A DNA stretch of 64,000 bases from Echinococcus granulosus (Eukaryota > Platyhelminthes > Cestoda > Cyclophyllidea > Taeniidae), in assembly GCF_000524195.1 (NCBI RefSeq), contig NW_020170423.1:526160-590159 (forward strand). The letters are read 5' to 3'. The translations under genes and the position numbers were made by a program. Under the pieces are notes generated by a model. It made no database searches, was not told where the DNA came from, and saw nothing but the letters and a program-made list of their open reading frames with translations. Positions 60,901 through 64,000 of the stretch are shown one piece after another. The stretch's first letter is position 1; every line of letters starts with the position of its first letter.

Positions 60901-62959
60901 ATCGAGCCTACGGGTCTAGAAATGACTACAATTAAATGGAGAAGATCTAGATTTTTGTAGCTTGGGTGAGATGAGCTGAGCCTTTGGACCGTTAACTTAT
61001 ACGATTGAAATTATAGCATATGTGCTTTTTCAGACAACTCCGCTGAGATTCCTTGTCTAAGTTATTAGGACGTGATTTGTGAATTGCTGACCATCTGAAC
61101 AGTAAACCATCCACTCTGCCTCAAGGCTTTAAAGGTCTCTGTTTGGCGGGCGCACGAAAGTGCAGTTTGTGGAGCCTCTCACCGCGGCAGCTAAGATAGC
61201 ATGCCCTCTCTAGCTCATCATTGCTTTAATTAAACTTCTCATGTCCTCCTCGTCACCTCATCGGCGCATTCCACGGTCTTGCAGTAGAGTCGGTGTGCCC
61301 CTTAATTTCTTTAGAGGTGACTAGGGTGCCAGGATAAGACAAATTCTGCTTTTCGCCGACTTCTCACTATAAGAGCACATTTTCTGTGGATGACTAGAAT
61401 CACAGAGCCAAAAGTGTAAATGCTTTAACTGTCGGCAGGAATTTACGGTCTTGAGTCCTACAATAATGATCTGTAATTAAGTGAGATCGTCTTAAAAAGA
61501 GGGAAAAGCCTAGAACAAATGCATACAAAGTTGGCATGACATTATTGCAGTTGGGATTATTGTTGAAATCGAAAGTCCTCTCACGGCGGTGGAGTTTTAT
61601 ATGCAGTCTTCTTTCCCGTTTCGCAACTGTTTTCAATCTCACATACCGCCGTACTGACTCAAGTAGAAAGGTGATCATGGGGTATACCGGGAACGCCGCA
61701 GTATGCAGCATTATGAAATATATTTGAATTGTACTTCAGCCCCCTCCTTCGCGTTTACATTAAACCACTTTTAGGCGGAAATGGACTGTATTAATATGGT
61801 CGTCGTTAATTCGTTTGTCACAAACAGTCCCGGCTTAGCTCAGCGTTCATTCGACTCCCATTATAGGTAGTGTTGCTGCAGAATATGTGCGGTGGACCAA
61901 GCGAAGTGGACGACGATTTGGAGCCTGAAACGGCAGAGGAGTGCGCCAAATACGGGCCCGTTGTTACCTGCATGATCTACCAAATGCCTGATGCCGGTGA
62001 TGGACCCGAAGCTGTTCGCATTTTCGTCGAATTTGAGAACACTGAAGCTGCTGCGAGAGGTACTGCAACTATTCCTACTTATCATTTCTCTTCTTCAGCA
62101 AAAGATGATAGGGCTCTGGTCTCATTTGATTCTGCTTTCCTGATTCCGTTGGTCCATTTTGTGCACTTTATAGCGATAGACACCATTTAAGGTTTTGGTT
62201 TTATTACATGGTTTTTTTTATTTAGGGGATTGTCCCCTGTGTGCTGGTTGGTTTGATAGCATCGAATGGATGAAATCTTACTCATCAATCAGATTTGCCT
62301 AGATTGGCAGCAGAGAGGCGTGTTTTCGTTTGATCCACAGCCTTACAGAGAGAGAGCGAGAAATTCAGAGGGGATGGCGAAGACTTAACCGAGTCCAAAT
62401 CGTACTTTTGCATAGATTGCTCACCTGGTTAGCACTCCTATCCTAAAAAGCAGGAAGGGGGCAGTGAACTTGCGTGCAGCACCTTCTATTGACCCCTTCT
62501 CCCCACTTGTGACCAGCTCAAATCCGGTGTTTTCGAGCGCCTTGGCTATCATTAGTCGTGTACCATAATCGAAGTGTCTGAGCGGTCGCTGCGGCCCTTC
62601 AATGACTATGTCCACACACAGACTTCCACCCTTTACTCGTTTTTTCTTTGGCCCCCGGGGTATGCCCCTGAATCAGGCGCCTTCATCTGAAATGCCAACT
62701 TGGCTCAAGTAATAATGCATGCGACCAACTGTGGCGAAGATAATTTGTTTATTCTTATGCCAAGTGCATGTTTTGTACGTCTAATGCGAGTTCATTTCTC
62801 GTATTTGTTGCGTTAATCTGTAAAAACCCACTTCATCTTTCCTTCATAGCCGTCTACAATTTGAACGGGCGATTTTTCGATGGCCGTGTTGTTCAAGCAG
62901 GATTTTATGACGCGGAGCGATTTAGAAGTTTGGAATTCTCCGATCCGCCTCTCTCGTAG
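51904..62959 (+). CDS. RBM17: Splicing factor RBM17 / SPF45
   Basis: Predicted 500-aa ortholog of the nuclear splicing factor SPF45, which uses its UHM to bind ULM peptides of SF3b155, SF1 or U2AF65 and influences 3' splice-site choice. Exons: 51904-52112, 53165-53350, 56092-56323, 58305-58639, 60574-60811, 61867-62059, 62850-62959; all phases agree. Matching blocks in order: N-terminal SLYDGLDD; MQLMQSHMAAKRAQ with APVVDLHRRG; VADEYNPLCPNDYEEL and a basic RQKREKRK stretch; an RSHHRRRPPPPPP region with RAAIAPPSSL; G-patch at about 323-367 (ARMGYRQGQGLGKEGQGM, EKTSRRGGKII); and UHM at 401-500 (VVLLQNM, LNGRFFDGRVVQAGFY with the R-X-F ligand-binding motif, RFF). The length is near the human protein's roughly 400 aa plus Gly- and Ser/Thr-rich additions in exons 1 to 4. 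Introns are 790-2741 bp. The start lies 2 nt after a splice acceptor. Confidence 0.94.
55220..55348 (-). pseudogene. Mariner transposase fragment in RBM17 intron 2
   Basis: On the minus strand, from 55348 leftward, a frame reads FNEEDEGFLDHIIAGDEPWV. Mariner-family transposases carry 'FLDxIVTGDETWV' at the first catalytic aspartate, so this is the start of the DDE domain. Stops lie just upstream and about 45 codons downstream, and neither the helix-turn-helix region nor the later catalytic aspartates were found in frame. The copy is therefore a decayed fragment, antisense to the host gene. Confidence 0.65.
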
Positions 62960-63703
62960 CATCCCTAACAGCGCCTGTCCAACTGAACTCTCGCTGTCCC
63001 TACTTTGTGTGTGTGTTACTTGATCGGTGTACAGAATGCTTTGCTATACACGTCTTCAATTTATTTATTTGTGCTGGGCACAACAGGGTCATGTGCGGCT
63101 CCATTTTTAGCCTTCACGTGTGCGCCATTTTGTGGGTAAAATGTGGATCCAACGGGAGTGCGATCAGTATCTATGCTACTGTCCCGTCTTTGATGTTATA
63201 TTATTATGAATGATGTTTAAATGGAGGCATTTGTTATGGTTTTACGGAAGTGTAAAGAAAAAGGAAACTTGGAGGAACTTTTACAAAAATGGAGTTTTGT
63301 TGCTGTGGTGATGTGTACTTCACAGTTAGTTCAAGGTGGGATGTGATCTTGCATCGGTGGAGTTTGTCACGGTCTGCTTGGTGTTCCTGCGCCGAGGTGG
63401 TTTGGAGCTAAATGTGGTTTAGCTGCGAAAGTCGGAAAGCCGCAGCAACAAATGTTAGTAACGACTTCTTCCCCATGGGATATTTCATGGCAGAAAAATC
63501 AATAGGAAATTCAGCGACCTGATCCGGTTGAAAAGTAACTCAACTTGGAGCAACGCTTATTGGGTGTATTTTGTGGTACTTTCCGAATCATCGTATTCTA
63601 TGGTACCATCTTATGCGAATCCTTAGTGCAGGATAATTAGTGAAGATCCAGTATGTCTTTAGTTACAAACATATTCGTTTACAGATAAATTTTTGAATTC
63701 TAG
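62960..63703 (+). other. 3' flank of RBM17
   Basis: Presumed 3'UTR and spacer. No canonical AATAAA was noticed close to the stop codon. No other gene is recognised. Confidence 0.4.
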
Positions 63704-63884
63704 ACCCAAACAACGCAGACTCGTCATCCCTTATTTCGATCTCACCTTTACTCTCCCAACTATCTGCTGTTCCGCATGTGATTGTCTAATGGTGCTGCCG
63801 GAAAAGGCGATGATTACCTCAAGCTTAGGAAAATATCGCCAAGCGAATATGGAGAATGAGGGCGAGGGTGAGGGAGAAGCAGAG
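63704..63884 (+). other. Candidate exon of a further downstream gene
   Basis: An open frame bounded by an acceptor (tttttgaattctag) and a donor (gcagag then gtaatg). It would encode about 60 residues beginning PKQRRLVIPYFDLTF, with a CCSACDC cluster in the middle and a Glu/Gly-rich end. No family was recognised and there is no start codon in the exon, so it would be internal. Support is only the open frame, the splice sites and the same orientation as the gene cluster. Confidence 0.3.
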
Positions 63885-64000
63885 GTAATGTTCACCTCCT
63901 CCTCCTCCATTCCTCCCGCACTTACTTCTTCCCCGTTCTGAAACTCAAGTTTTCTCATGAGTGAGTCCTGTCAAAAGTGGTGTGGGGACTTGTGTTGCCT

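Noticed and set aside
1..64000. CRISPR arrays, operons of bacterial type, phage or defence systems
   Set aside because: The window is eukaryotic with spliced genes. No regularly spaced short repeats or prokaryotic gene layout is present.

Overview
The window looks like a piece of a repeat-rich flatworm genome, most likely a tapeworm. This rests on multi-exon genes with ultrashort GT-AG introns (31-43 bp) beside ordinary introns of 0.4-3.5 kb, on splice acceptors lying a few bases upstream of start codons (as in trans-spliced flatworm genes), and on old dispersed non-coding repeats. The species cannot be named from the sequence alone. There are two 100-base assembly gaps (20617-20716 and 47253-47352).

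Positions 1-37 kb are gene-poor. They hold one small complete gene, a PPP1R14-family protein phosphatase-1 inhibitor (14471-15519, four exons), plus many diverged copies of one repeat family. Full-length copies of this family have a ~200-bp module at both ends in direct orientation around a ~250-750-bp non-coding core, and single modules occur alone, which resembles a TRIM-type LTR element with solo LTRs. Also present are a diverged tandem duplication with TG-rich stretches near 19.4-20.0 kb, a G14 tract, and a probable LINE 3'-end remnant.

Positions 37-63 kb hold three genes head to tail on the plus strand. First is a ZDHHC5/8-like palmitoyltransferase (37283-39346, 8 exons, five introns of 31-35 bp). 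Second is a nischarin-like PX-LRR protein (39965-51585, 11 exons) ending in a long Ser/Thr/Glu-rich tail. Third is the splicing factor RBM17/SPF45 (51904-62959, 7 exons) with G-patch and C-terminal UHM. Spacings are 618 and 318 bp. The second and third start codons sit 8 and 2 nt after a splice acceptor, which fits trans-splicing of a shared transcript or short 5'UTR introns. A decayed mariner transposase fragment lies antisense in RBM17 intron 2. A possible exon of another gene is at the right edge.

The proteins act in separate processes: membrane protein S-acylation, endosomal/integrin-type scaffolding, 3' splice-site choice, and PP1 inhibition. No shared pathway is evident. All exon models were built by eye from reading-frame phase, splice sites and remembered family motifs, so they are predictions.
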